64,000 nucleotides of DNA from Strigamia acuminata. Lineage: Eukaryota > Arthropoda > Chilopoda > Geophilomorpha > Linotaeniidae. Location: the NCBI GenBank assembly GCA_949358305.1, contig OX442320.1, positions 312,501-376,500 of the forward strand, written 5' to 3'. The notes below the pieces were generated by a model. That model was not told where the DNA came from, did not search any database, and saw only the letters and a list, made by a program, of their open reading frames with translations. Shown here in pieces: positions 12,531 to 24,174 of this stretch (positions are counted from its first letter, which is position 1; the number at the start of each line of letters is the position of its first letter). The position numbers and the translations under genes were made by a program.

Positions 12531-13953
12531 TTATGGTGTTTGTGCTAAGTCAACTATGATGAGATCAAAAGTCTATTCTCCCAAATCATTGCTTGGATGT
12601 TTCTAAAACTTACATTGGAGCCTTCTACTAAGGTTTAAACACTAATTCTGAACATTCAGAGACATTGGTCTTGTGGTGTTTGTGCTAAGTCAACTATGAT
12701 GAGATCAAAAGTCTATTCTCCCAAATCATTGCTTGGATGTTTCTAAAACTTACATTGGAGCCTTCTACTAAGGTTTAAACACTATTTCTGAACATTCAGA
12801 GACATTGGTCTTGTGGTGTTTGTGCTAAGTCAACTGCGATGTGAAATGAGCTCAAAATTTTTTTTTCAAAATTTATTGCTTGGATGTTGCTAAAACTTAC
12901 ATTGGAGCCTTCTACTAAGGTTTAAACACTATTTCTGAATATTCAGAGACATTGGTCTTGTGGTGTTTGTGCTAAGTCAACTGTGATGAGATCAAAAGTC
13001 TATTCTCCCAAATCATTGCTTGGATGTTTCTAAAACTTACATTGGAGCCTTCTACTAAGGTTTAAACACTATTTCTGAACATTCAGAGACATTGGTCTTG
13101 TGGTGTTTGTGCTAAGTCAACTATGATGAGATCAAAAGTCTATTCTCCCAAATGATTGCTTGGATGTTTCTAAAACTTACATTGGAGCCTTCTACTAAGG
13201 TTTAAACACTATTTCTGAACATTCAGAGACATTGGTCTTGTGGTGTTTGTGCTAAGTTAACTGTGATGAGATCAAAAGTCTATTCTCGCAAATCATTGCT
13301 TGGATGTTGCTAAAACTTCTCTTGAAGTCTTCTACTAAGGTTTAAACACTATTTCTGAACATTTAGAGACATTGGTCTTGTGGTGTTTGTGCTAAGTCAA
13401 CTGCGATGTGAAATGAGCTCAAAATTTTTTTTTTTCAAAATTTATTGCTTGGATGTTGCTAAAACCTACATTGGAGCCTTCTACTAAGGTTTAAACACTA
13501 TTTCTGAACATTCAGAGACATTGGTCTTGTGGTGTTTGTGCTAAGTTAACTGTGATGAGATCAAAAGTCTATTCTCGCAAATCATTGCTTGGATGTTGCT
13601 AAAACTTCCCTTGAAGTCTTCTACTAAGGTTTAAACACTATTTCTGAACATTCAGAGACATTGGTCTTGTGGTGTTTGTGCTAAGTCAACTGCGATGTGA
13701 AATGAGCTCAAAATTTTTTTTTCAAAATTTATTGCTTGGATGTTGCTAAAACTTACATTGGAGCCTTCTACTAAGGTTTAAACACTATTTCTGAATATTC
13801 AGAGACATTGGTCTTGTGGTGTTTGTGCTAAGTCAACTGTGATGAGATCAAAAGTCTATTCTCCCAAATCATTGCTTGGATGTTTCTAAAACTTACATTG
13901 GAGCCTTCTACTAAGGTTTAAACACTATTTCTGAACATTCAGAGACATTGGTC
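12531..13953. repeat. 1423-bp higher-order satellite unit (10 monomers)
   Basis: The marker ttatggtg recurs at 12531, 13954 and 14521. The first interval is 1423 bp, which equals seven 140-bp monomers, two of 147 bp and one of 149 bp (11-T variant). The next interval is 567 bp, four monomers, and starts with the same monomer order, as expected after unequal exchange. Boundaries are arbitrary within the cycle. Confidence 0.85.
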
Positions 13954-14689
13954 TTATGGTGTTTGTGCTAAGTCAACTATGATGAGATCAAAAGTCTATT
14001 CTCCCAAATCATTGCTTGGATGTTTCTAAAACTTACATTGGAGCCTTCTACTAAGGTTTAAACACTAATTCTGAACATTCAGAGACATTGGTCTTGTGGT
14101 GTTTGTGCTAAGTCAACTATGATGAGATCAAAAGTCTATTCTCCCAAATCATTGCTTGGATGTTTCTAAAACTTACATTGGAGCCTTCTACTAAGGTTTA
14201 AACACTATTTCTGAACATTCAGAGACATTGGTCTTGTGGTGTTTGTGCTAAGTCAACTGCGATGTGAAATGAGCTCAAAATTTTTTTTTCAAAATTTATT
14301 GCTTGGATGTTGCTAAAACTTACATTGGAGCCTTCTACTAAGGTTTAAACACTATTTCTGAATATTCAGAGACATTGGTCTTGTGGTGTTTGTGCTAAGT
14401 CAACTGTGATGAGATCAAAAGTCTATTCTCCCAAATCATTGCTTGGATGTTTCTAAAACTTACATTGGAGCCTTCTACTAAGGTTTAAACACTATTTCTG
14501 AACATTCAGAGACATTGGTCTTATGGTGTTTGTGCTAAGTCAACTATGATGAGATCAAAAGTCTATTCTCCCAAATCATTGCTTGGATGTTTCTAAAACT
14601 TACATTGGAGCCTTCTACTAAGGTTTAAACACTAATTCTGAACATTCAGAGACATTGGTCTTGTGGTGTTTGTGCTAAGTCAACTATGA

Positions 14690-17600
14690 TGAGATCAAAA
14701 GTCTATTCTCCCAAATCATTGCTTGGATGTTTCTAAAACTTACATTGGAGCCTTCTACTAAGGTTTAAACACTATTTCTGAACATTCAGAGACATTGGTC
14801 TTGTGGTGTTTGTGCTAAGTCAACTGCGATGTAAAATGAGCTCAAAATTTTTTTTTTCAAAATTTATTGCTTGGATGTTGCTAAAACTTACATTGGAGCC
14901 TTCTACTAAGGTTTAAACACTATTTCTGAACATTCAGAGACATTGGTCTTGTGGTGTTTGTGCTAAGTCAACTGTGATGAGATCAAAAGTCTATTCTCTC
15001 AAATCATTGCTTGGATGTTTCTAAAACTTACATTGGAGCCTTCTACTAAGGTTTAAACACTATTTCTGAACATTCAGAGACATTGATCTTGTGGTCTTTG
15101 TGCTAAGTCAACTGCAATGTGAAATCAGCTCAAAATTTTTTTTTCAAAATTTATTGCTTGGATGTTGCTAAAACTTACATTGAAGGCTTCTACTAAGGTT
15201 TAAACACTATTTCTGAACATTCAGAGACATTGGACTTGTGGTGTTTGTGCTAAGTCAACCGTGATAAGATCAAAAGTCTATTCTCCCAAATCATTGCTTG
15301 GATGTTTCTAAAACTTACATTGGAGCCTTCTACTAAGGTTTAAACACTATTTCTGAACATTCAGAGACATTGGTCTTGTGGTGTTTGTGCTAAGTCAACT
15401 GTGATGAGATCAAAAGTCTATTCTCCCAAATCATTGCTTGGATGTTTCTAAAACTTACATTGGAGCCTTCTACTAAGGTTTAAACACTATTTCTGAACAT
15501 TCAGAGACATTGGTCTTGTGGTGTTTGTGCTAAGTCAACTATGATGAGATCAAAAGTCTATTCTCCCAAATGATTGCTTGGATGTTTCTAAAACTTACAT
15601 TGGAGCCTTCTACTAAGGTTTAAACACTATTTCTGAACATTCAGAGACATTGGTCTTGTGGTGTTTGTGCTAAGTCAACTATGATGAGATCAAAAGTCTA
15701 TTCTCCCAAATCATTGCTTGGATGTTTCTAAAACTTACATTGGAGCCTTCTACTAAGGTTTAAACACTATTTCTGAACATTCAGAGACATTGGTCTTGTG
15801 GTGTTTGTGCTAAGTCAACTGCGATGTAAAATGAGCTCAAAATTTTTTTTTTCAAAATTTATTGCTTGGATGTTGCTAAAACTTACATTGGAGCCTTCTA
15901 CTAAGGTTTAAACACTATTTCTGAACATTCAGAGACATTGGTCTTGTGGTGTTTGTGCTAAGTCAACTGTGATGAGATCAAAAGTCTATTCTCTCAAATC
16001 ATTGCTTGGATGTTTCTAAAACTTACATTGGAGCCTTCTACTAAGGTTTAAACACTATTTCTGAACATTCAGAGACATTGGACTTGTGGTGTTTGTGCTA
16101 AGTCAACCGTGATAAGATCAAAAGTCTATTCTCCCAAATCATTGCTTGGATGTTTCTAAAACTTACATTGGAGCCTTCTACTAAGGTTTAAACACTATTT
16201 CTGAACATTCAGAGACATTGGTCTTGTGGTGTTTGTGCTAAGTCAACTGTGATGAGATCAAAAGTCTATTCTCCCAAATCATTGCTTGGATGTTTCTAAA
16301 ACTTACATTGGAGCCTTCTACTAAGGTTTAAACACTATTTCTGAACATTCAGAGACATTGGTCTTGTGGTGTTTGTGCTAAGTCAACTATGATGAGATCA
16401 AAAGTCTATTCTCCCAAATGATTGCTTGGATGTTTCTAAAACTTACATTGGAGCCTTCTACTAAGGTTTAAACACTATTTCTGAACATTCAGAGACATTG
16501 GTCTTGTGGTGTTTGTGCTAAGTTAACTGTGATGAGATCAAAAGTCTATTCTCGCAAATCATTGCTTAGATGTTGCTAAAACTTCCCTTGAAGTCTTCTA
16601 CTAAGGTTTAAACACTATTTCTGAACATTCAGAGACATTGGTCTTGTGGTGTTTGTGCTAAGTCAACTGCGATGTGAAATGAGCTCAAAATTTTTTTTTC
16701 AAAATTTATTGCTTGGATGTTGCTAAAACTTTCATTGGAGCCTTCTACTAAGGTTTAAACACTATTTCTGAACATTCAGAGACATTGGTCTTGTGGTGTT
16801 TGTGCTAAGTCAACTGTGATGAGATCAAAAGTCTATTCTCCCAAATCATTGCTTGGATGTTTCTAAAACTTACATTGGAGCCTTCTACTAAGGTTTAAAC
16901 ACTATTTCTGAACATTCAGAGACATTGGTCTTGTGGTGTTTGTGCTAAGTTAACTGTGATGAGATCAAAAGTCTATTCTCGCAAATCATTGCTTGGATGT
17001 TGCTAAAACTTCTCTTGAAGTCTTCTACTAAGGTTTAAACACTATTTCTGAACATTTAGAGACATTGGTCTTGTGGTGTTTGTGCTAAGTCAACTGCGAT
17101 GTGAAATGAGCTCAAAATTTTTTTTTCAAAATTTATTGCTTGGATGTTGCTAAAACTTACATTGGAGCCTTCTACTAAGGTTTAAACACTATTTCTGAAT
17201 ATTCAGAGACATTGGTCTTGTGGTGTTTGTGCTAAGTCAACTATGATGAGATCAAAAGTCTATTCTCCCAAATCATTGCTTGGATGTTTCTAAAACTTAC
17301 ATTGGAGCCTTCTACTAAGGTTTAAACACTATTTCTGAACATTCAGAGACATTGGTCTTGTGGTGTTTGTGCTAAGTCAACTATGATGAGATCAAAAGTC
17401 TATTCTCCCAAATCATTGCTTGGATGTTTCTAAAACTTACATTGGAGCCTTCTACTAAGGTTTAAACACTATTTCTGAACATTCAGAGACATTGGTCTTG
17501 TGGTGTTTGTGCTAAGTCAACTGCGATGTGAAATGAGCTCAAAATTTTTTTTTCAAAATTTATTGCTTGGATGTTGCTAAAACTTACATTGGAGCCTTTT

Positions 17601-18383
17601 ACTAAGGTTTAAACACTATTTCTGAATATTCAGAGACATTGGTCTTGTGGTGTTTGTGCTAAGTCAACTGTGATGAGATCAAAAGTCTATTCTCCCAAAT
17701 CATTGCTTGGATGTTTCTAAAACTTACATTGGAGCCTTCTACTAAGGTTTAAACACTATTTCTGAACATTCAGAGACATTGGTCTTGTGGTGTTTGTGCT
17801 AAGTCAACTATGATGAGATCAAAAGTCTATTCTCCCAAATGATTGCTTGGATGTTTCTAAAACTTACATTGGAGCCTTCTACTAAGGTTTAAACACTATT
17901 TCTGAACATTCAGAGACATTGGTCTTGTGGTGTTTGTGCTAAGTCAACTATGATGAGATCAAAAGTCTATTCTCCCAAATCATTGCTTGGATGTTTCTAA
18001 AACTTACATTGGAGCCTTCTACTAAGGTTTAAACACTATTTCTAAACATTCAGAGACATTGGTCTTGTGGTGTTTGTGCTAAGTCAACTGCGATGTGAAA
18101 TGAGCTCAAAATTTTTTTTTCAAAATTTATTGCTTGGATGTTGCTAAAACTTACATTGGAGCCTTCTACTAAGGTTTAAACACTATTTCTGAACATTCAG
18201 AGACATTGGTCTCGTGGTGTTTGTGCTAAGTCAACTATGATGAGATCAAAAGTCTATTCTCCCAAATGATTGCTTGGATGTTTCTAAAACTTACATTGGA
18301 GCCTTCTACTAAGGTTTAAACACTATTTCTGAACATTCAGAGACATTGGTCTTGTGGTGTTTGTGCTAAGTCAACTATGATGA
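14690..18383. repeat. Satellite flank shared with the region left of copia copy B
   Basis: From about 14,690 to the copia LTR this stretch lines up with about 52,220-55,913 at a constant offset of 37,530 bp. Rare variants match in place: attgcttaga at 16561 and 54091, ggagcctttt at 17591 and 55121, tctaaacatt at 18041 and 55571, ctcgtggtgt at 18211 and 55741. Only a few single-base differences were seen, such as aaatcagctc against aaataagctc near 15,123. Left of this point the monomer order diverges. Confidence 0.85.
18379..18383. other. Target-site duplication, copia copy A, left
   Basis: The 5 bp gatga before the LTR are repeated directly after the right LTR at 24175-24179; a 5-bp duplication is normal for Ty1/copia. 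Confidence 0.9.
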
Positions 18384-18673
18384 TGTTGGAGTCCAGGATC
18401 GTGATTAACACAACTACATGCTCAAATGCAGCAAGAAATCCACTCAGCAAGATGAAGAACATAAACAGATATTTATTCTGTGAGGAGAGAACATGGCGAG
18501 AGAAAATACACAACAATCACACATAGAGAGAGTACTCTAGTGAGTGAAAACTAAGTAACAATAAATAAGATTTACATGGCAATGGTATAGTTATCACTTA
18601 TCCATTAAACACAAAACAGATCTACACAACATTATACAGAGTTTCTGATTGCACACATGAAACTGCCCCAACA
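18384..18673 (-). repeat. 3' LTR of copia copy A
   Basis: 290 bp, reading identical to the 5' LTR at 23885-24174, from tgttggagtcc to ctgccccaaca on the plus strand. An AATAAA polyadenylation signal lies on the minus strand at 18472-18477. Confidence 0.97.
18472..18477 (-). promoter_or_regulatory. Polyadenylation signal AATAAA in copia 3' LTR
   Basis: Plus-strand tttatt gives AATAAA on the element's coding strand, inside the LTR where transcript 3' ends form. The same hexamer occurs in the 5' LTR at 23973-23978. Confidence 0.6.
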
Positions 18674-18676
18674 AAA

Positions 18677-18687
18677 CTCCTCCTTTT
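18677..18687 (-). other. Polypurine tract, copia copy A
   Basis: AAAAGGAGGAG on the minus strand, three bases before the 3' LTR, is where plus-strand DNA synthesis would be primed. The interval 18688-18769 down to the stop codon is short A/T-rich untranslated sequence. Confidence 0.8.
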
Positions 18688-18769
18688 CATTGTGTAATAA
18701 AAACAAAACATCAAGGTAAATAAAATATTATAACCAATGATAAACTAGGATATAACAAATAATAAACTA

Positions 18770-21700
18770 TTATATCATGTCACATAAAAATTGATCTCTA
18801 AATAATTCAAATTTGTCTCTTGACAACCATTTCGTGAAGATATCAGCAGGATTTTCCTTACCATTAATGAATTTAACGAGTATACGCTCGTCTCGGATCC
18901 AATCCCGAATGAAAAAGTATTTCACTTCAATATGTTTGTTTTTGTTGTTTTGGATGAGATTGCGAGAAAAGTTCAGAGCTGCTTGGCTGTCAGAGTAAAT
19001 GATTGGCACGTGATTAACTCTTAGCTTTTTGAAAAACTTAGTACTCAAAAACCTATTTAACCAATCAGACTCTCGTGCACACTCAATTATCGTGGTGAAT
19101 TCGGCTTCCATAGTCGATAAAGAGGTTGTTCTTTGCTTACGACATGACCAACTTATTGGTACGCCTCCCAACGACACCACAAAGCCACCAAAACTCTTCC
19201 GCTCATCCTGGTCATTCGCATAAGATGCGTCACAAAAAGAAAACATTTGAGAAGACTCACAATCAGACAAAGAAATTACTTTATCCTTAGTGTTAGCTAG
19301 GTATTTCAAAACGTGCAATAGCATACGAATGTGTGACTCATTGTGCTTCTCATTGTATTGCGACAACAAAATTGTGGAAAAGAGGATGTCAGGACGTGTG
19401 CGGGTTGCCAAAAACAATAACGAACCAACCAAAGATCTGTATGGAAAGTCAGTATTTAACTGCTCATATTCCAAAGGTCTACGCACGACAGCACCCTGAT
19501 TTCCAGGCAATTTAATTTTAAATGAATTGTCAACATCGTACGCTTTGCAGAGTTTTTCTATGAAATCCCTCTGATGCATATAATACTTGTCGCCAACCTT
19601 AGTAAAGTTAACCCCGAGCACTCGAGTTATTGGCCCTAGGACCACTATATCGAATTTGGATTTGAGAAGCGATACAATCTGCTCTTGCACATCTTTTGAC
19701 AAACTAAACAGAAGCAGATCGTCAACATAAATCAGCATAATAGCTCGATATCCAAAACGATAAACACAATTAAACCCAATTACGTTTTTAAAACCAATGT
19801 TACGCAGGGCTGCATCCAGTGTGTAATACCATTCACGACCACTTTGGTGTAGACCATAAAGTGCCTTTTTAAGTAGCCAGATTACGTTACAGTTCTTGTC
19901 TTCGCCCCCATATCCTTTCGGACAACGCATGTAGATCTTGTGTTTCAGGTCGGCATACAAGTAGGCGCACTTCACATCAATATGAACGTGTTGCCACGAT
20001 GAAAGCACTACTAAAACGACAAAGAGCAACCTTACCAACACAAAGTCCACTACAGGGCTAAATATTTCGTCATAATCAAGTCCTTCTCTTTGAGAAAATC
20101 CTTGTGCGACAAGCCGACTTCGAAAACGACATGCACTGTTGCCTATCGCTTGTTTGAAGCTGATCCGAGGGAATCTCTTCGAATACTTTGCGATCCTTGA
20201 GTGTCTGGATCTCATCGTCCATGGCTGACTTCCATTGCTCAGCTTCAGGGGAAGAGATTGCTTCTGCAAAAGTACCCGGGTCTATGAAAGCATGATGAAT
20301 TTCGATGTCATCATTGTTGGTGGAGTCAAAATATTCTAGTTCGTCATCGTCATCGTCATCAGAACTTGGCTCATAATCGGGATCTCCAGGGTCATCCACG
20401 TCTCGAATATACATCTCCTCCTCGGACGATTCTCGGGCCGTTTCCAAATCATTCGTGTGTCGGAAACTTGTCTCGCCCTTGGGAGATTTACGGCTCGTGA
20501 TCGTTCGCAAACAACGACGTGGAGTGAGTATATCGGGTGTCAGGCGTGCCCTGTTAAAGTCAAAAAGTTCGTCAATGCATAGCTGTCGACGATCGTCATG
20601 CCAACGGCGTACGTCCGCCATCGAACAGCACAACATGTCGTCCGGAGAAAGGTAAGAAACATCGACCATTCCCGCCCGAACGCGAACTTCTCTCGTCCAC
20701 CCCTCGGGTGGTAGAATGTCGGTCGATGAAGAGGCTGTGGCGCCATCCAGTGATGCACTCACTGTCGTAGTACGTGGCGAGCGGCGTTTCTTTCTTCGGA
20801 TAGTCACTTTGTGGGATTCCTCCGTCATTCCCTCCTCCTGTCGATCATGACAATGGGGAGGTGCAGGTGAGGAGGTAAACACGGGAGGTGACGAGATAAG
20901 AGAAACGGGAGTCGTCGGAGAAAAAGCCAAAGTAGAGGACAATATTGGGGTTTGTGCGGAATGAAAAGAAGCCGCCGAGTTTGTAGAATGTTCAGATGAA
21001 TCACTCGAAGAGTTGAGGGAATCAGATGAGGGCACATACACGTTCTGTCGAGGCGATCGGCGTTTGCTTCGGTAAATAACCTGCTGATCGAACAACGGTA
21101 ACGACACACTAGATACACGTCCCTCAGGTCCCCTAAGTAAAGATTCATCAAATTTAACAGATTTGGATTCAATAATTTCCCCTGTCTCCGAATTCCAAAT
21201 TCGATATCCCGAAGTGCTCCGAGCATAACCCACCAAAACTCCCCTCCACGCACGAGGACTTAGTTTACTCGCGCGCGGGGCGGAATAATGTACAAAACAC
21301 TGTGACCCGATGCGTTTAAGAAAAGATACATTACATTTTCTGCGATAAAACGCAACGTATGGGGTCGTAAAATTCAATTTTGAGTGCGGAAAACGGTTCT
21401 TGACGAAGGCTGCGGTTTGGACCAATTCTGACCACAAACAATGCGGTAGTCCAGTTTCAAGCAAAACACTGCGCACCTGTTCAATCAAGACACGGTTTAG
21501 GCGCTCAGAAATTCCATTCATTTCGGGACAGTACGTGTTTGTGCGTTCATGCACAATCCCGAGCTTATCTGCATGACTTCCAAATGCCTTATTAACAAAC
21601 TCTAGGCCATTGTCTGACCGGATGCGTTTCAATTTAAAGCCAGTTTGGTGTTCGGTCTGTGTTTGCCAAGAAACAAAAGCCTGGAATGCATCAGATTTGT

Positions 21701-23672
21701 TACGGATGGGAATGGCCCAAACGTAACGTGTAAAATCATCTGTAATGCCAAGGAAATAATAACAATTGCCAACACCAATTTCAGGAGCAGCTCCCCATAA
21801 ATCAATATGGACAAGCTCCAATGGCTTTTTGGATTGTAAATAATCCAATCCACGAAATGATACACGACAGGATTTGGAAGTTCTGCATGTGGCACAATTG
21901 CCAAACTTTCGCTTAGAAATAGAAATTCCAGTGACATCAGCGTCGCGTGACAAATTTACAATACCACGTTTATGCAAATGCATATAACGTGAATGCCATA
22001 AATCGATGTCAGCATTTTTATTTGTACGCGAGGCTGTTTGCGACTCTGGTCTGGAAATTTGCTTATTAAGCTTTGCCGGATCCCGAATGTCAATCTGAAT
22101 CTTTTTGGGTTTGGCGGTTTTAAGTACTTCTGCAAAAATCTTTGCAGGCGATACAACTGGGACCGCAGGAAATATGGCAGGAGGTGCAGGCAAATTGTTA
22201 GGCGTTTTGACAAACATTGTCTGTTTGGCATTCACGAGGTTACGTGGCTTGGCCCTTTCTTCGGGTGTCAATGCCCGACCAACAAACCAGTATAAATTCC
22301 CTCGCTTAATAGCCCTAAATAAAATTGCCACTCCGTGTAAACCATATGCATCCATTATGCCATTTGCAATTCTAAAAGAACCGCCTTTGTTATCAAAACG
22401 GCCCACGGACATCAGATTGCGTCGAAAATTCGGGACATAAAGGACATTTTCCAGACCAATGTCACGTTTGACGCCATCTACGTCGCTCTCGACGTAGACA
22501 GTGCCACGTCCAGTGACAGTTGAGGTTCCTTCGCCCAGTTTCACTTTGAAAGGAACAACGGGGGTCATGTCAGAAAATAATTCTCGCTGATAACAGACAT
22601 GATCGGAAGCCCCAGAATCTAAAAGCCAATCTTGGTCAGACTTATCAATTAAGTGACACTGGACGAAGAAATTCTCAATGTCGGAAAAAGAAAATACAGT
22701 GTTGATATCTTCAGTGTGGGCTTCAAGTTGATGAGACTCAGAATCAACAGTCAACTTCTGCTTGCGTTTTTTCTTTGATTTGACCCGTGTTGCTACGGAA
22801 ACTGCCGGGGTAACAGGACTCGATTGCTGTGGCACAGATGATGGCCGAAAAGAAGGTTGCTGTTGCATGCGTGGCTGGGAAGGCTGGCCCGTACGTGGTG
22901 TAGGGCATTGTCTAGCCGAATGTCCTCGGCCACCGCAGTTGTAGCAAATAAATTCACCAGTCGGCTTTGCATCTTGCCTTGATCTGGGTTTCGAGTCTCG
23001 TCCCCGAAATACCGGTTTCTGATTCGGATTCGCAAGCGAATTGACCTGTGAAGACAACAAAGAAAGATTAGCAGAATCTTTTTCTAAATTTTCAAGACGT
23101 AATCGGTTGTATTCATCATACAACCGGCTTTTCACTTTATCAAAAGTGAAATCAGCTTTTGGCCATGCATATATTTGTGCACTTAGGATTTGATACTGTT
23201 CTGGCAACTTATAAATTAATTGAGCAGCCATGTCTCGGTCAGAGACTGGGAGTTTGGCATTTTCAAGCTCCAATGCCTGTCGCTCCACGCGATTAACAAA
23301 CTCCTGCATGGATTCTTCGGGCAGCATGTGAAGAGACCAGAAATTCCGTTTCAATGACGTTTCGAGCGACAAAGTCAGCGGCTCATATGCTTGTTGCAAA
23401 GCTTCCCACGCTTCCTTGGCTGTAGGCTTCGCCATTGCAACTCTGCGGCGTATTGAATCACAGGCAAAACCAATTACAGTGCGAGCTTTCTCTTTTCTTT
23501 CAGCAAAAATCCGTATTTCTTTAGCGGTTGCTGTTAGCGGGTCAGGTGTGATCGCTGTGCCATTTACGAAACTCCATAGTCCTTTGTTTCGCAAAAGTAA
23601 TTCGGCATCTTCACGCCATTCCCGGTAATTTTCACCGTTTAACAGATCAATGTGTGGCTCCTTGTTGGCCAT
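18770..23672 (-). pseudogene. Ty1/copia Gag-Pol polyprotein, frameshifted by a 44-bp deletion
   Basis: From the ATG at 23672 the frame encodes Gag, a CCHC knuckle, protease (DSGA), the integrase zinc and DDE domains and the long Ser/Asp-rich linker, nearly identical to copy B. At 20158/20159 it lacks 44 bp that in copy B encode the start of the reverse transcriptase. The frame shifts and stops at 20076-20078 after about 27 foreign residues. The rest of reverse transcriptase (YVDD) and RNase H continues open in another frame to 18770. The deletion ends share the triplet gaa, so it looks like a small microhomology deletion. This copy could still supply Gag, protease and integrase but not polymerase. 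The upstream TTG at 23681 is in frame but is not a likely start. Confidence 0.93.
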
Positions 23673-23869
23673 AATTTCCAAGTTTCAGAAAATATGATTC
23701 TTCAAAGCACTTGCAAAACGAAATTACGATGAAAACAAGTTAAAATACAAACGTTTCATGGTAAAAACTCGACTCGGAAAAATGCATCGCCATCTTGGAG
23801 GAGAAAAACAACAGTGACGTGCATCTTGCGATGCAAATAACTTATCGTGAGGCAAATGTAGAGTTTCCA

Positions 23870-23883
23870 ATCCTCTGCTACCA
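23870..23883 (-). other. Primer-binding site (initiator tRNA-Met), copia copy A
   Basis: Minus-strand TGGTAGCAGAGGAT, one base inside the 5' LTR, is complementary to the conserved 3' end of metazoan initiator tRNA-Met (...ATCCTCTGCTACCA). Use of this tRNA is common in Ty1/copia elements. Confidence 0.88.
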
Positions 23884-23884
23884 C

Positions 23885-24174
23885 TGTTGGAGTCCAGGAT
23901 CGTGATTAACACAACTACATGCTCAAATGCAGCAAGAAATCCACTCAGCAAGATGAAGAACATAAACAGATATTTATTCTGTGAGGAGAGAACATGGCGA
24001 GAGAAAATACACAACAATCACACATAGAGAGAGTACTCTAGTGAGTGAAAACTAAGTAACAATAAATAAGATTTACATGGCAATGGTATAGTTATCACTT
24101 ATCCATTAAACACAAAACAGATCTACACAACATTATACAGAGTTTCTGATTGCACACATGAAACTGCCCCAACA
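23885..24174 (-). repeat. 5' LTR of copia copy A
   Basis: 290 bp with TG...CA ends, reading identical to the 3' LTR. It ends at the target duplication gatga (24175-24179). The 212-bp leader between LTR and ATG (23673-23884) includes a YY1/Pho-like CCAAGATGGCG on the minus strand at 23788-23798. Confidence 0.97.

Larger units (their letters stand above)
5268..18383. repeat. Satellite array 1, about 140-bp monomers
   Basis: About 13.1 kb of head-to-tail repeats. Successive gagacattg positions (5268, 5408, 5555, 5695, 5835) give steps of 140 or 147 bp. Three monomer families recur: (1) gatgagatcaaaagtc with ctccca; (2) ttaactgtgatgag with ctcgca and cttccc or cttctc; (3) a 147-149 bp form with gcgatgtgaaatgagctc and a run of 9-11 T. 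The segment aaggtttaaacac is shared by all. Rare variants such as ttatggtg, actaattctg and ctgaatattcag mark sub-blocks that recur in fixed order, showing higher-order structure. No open frame of note is present. A centromeric or heterochromatic location is inference. Confidence 0.97.
18384..24174 (-). mobile_element. Ty1/copia LTR retrotransposon copy A, with a disrupted polyprotein
   Basis: A 5791-bp element on the minus strand with two 290-bp LTRs that read identical, TG...CA ends, 5-bp target duplication gatga, an initiator tRNA-Met primer site and a polypurine tract. The domain order protease, integrase, reverse transcriptase, RNase H defines Ty1/copia. It differs from copy B (55914-61748) by a 44-bp deletion at 20158/20159 and very few base changes. 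It is flanked on both sides by the same satellite variants as copy B, so the two copies arose by duplication of a larger block. Confidence 0.97.

Noticed and set aside
5268-18383. CRISPR-like array
   Set aside because: Units are contiguous 140-149 bp monomers that vary gradually; there are no short repeats separated by unique spacers and the context is eukaryotic.
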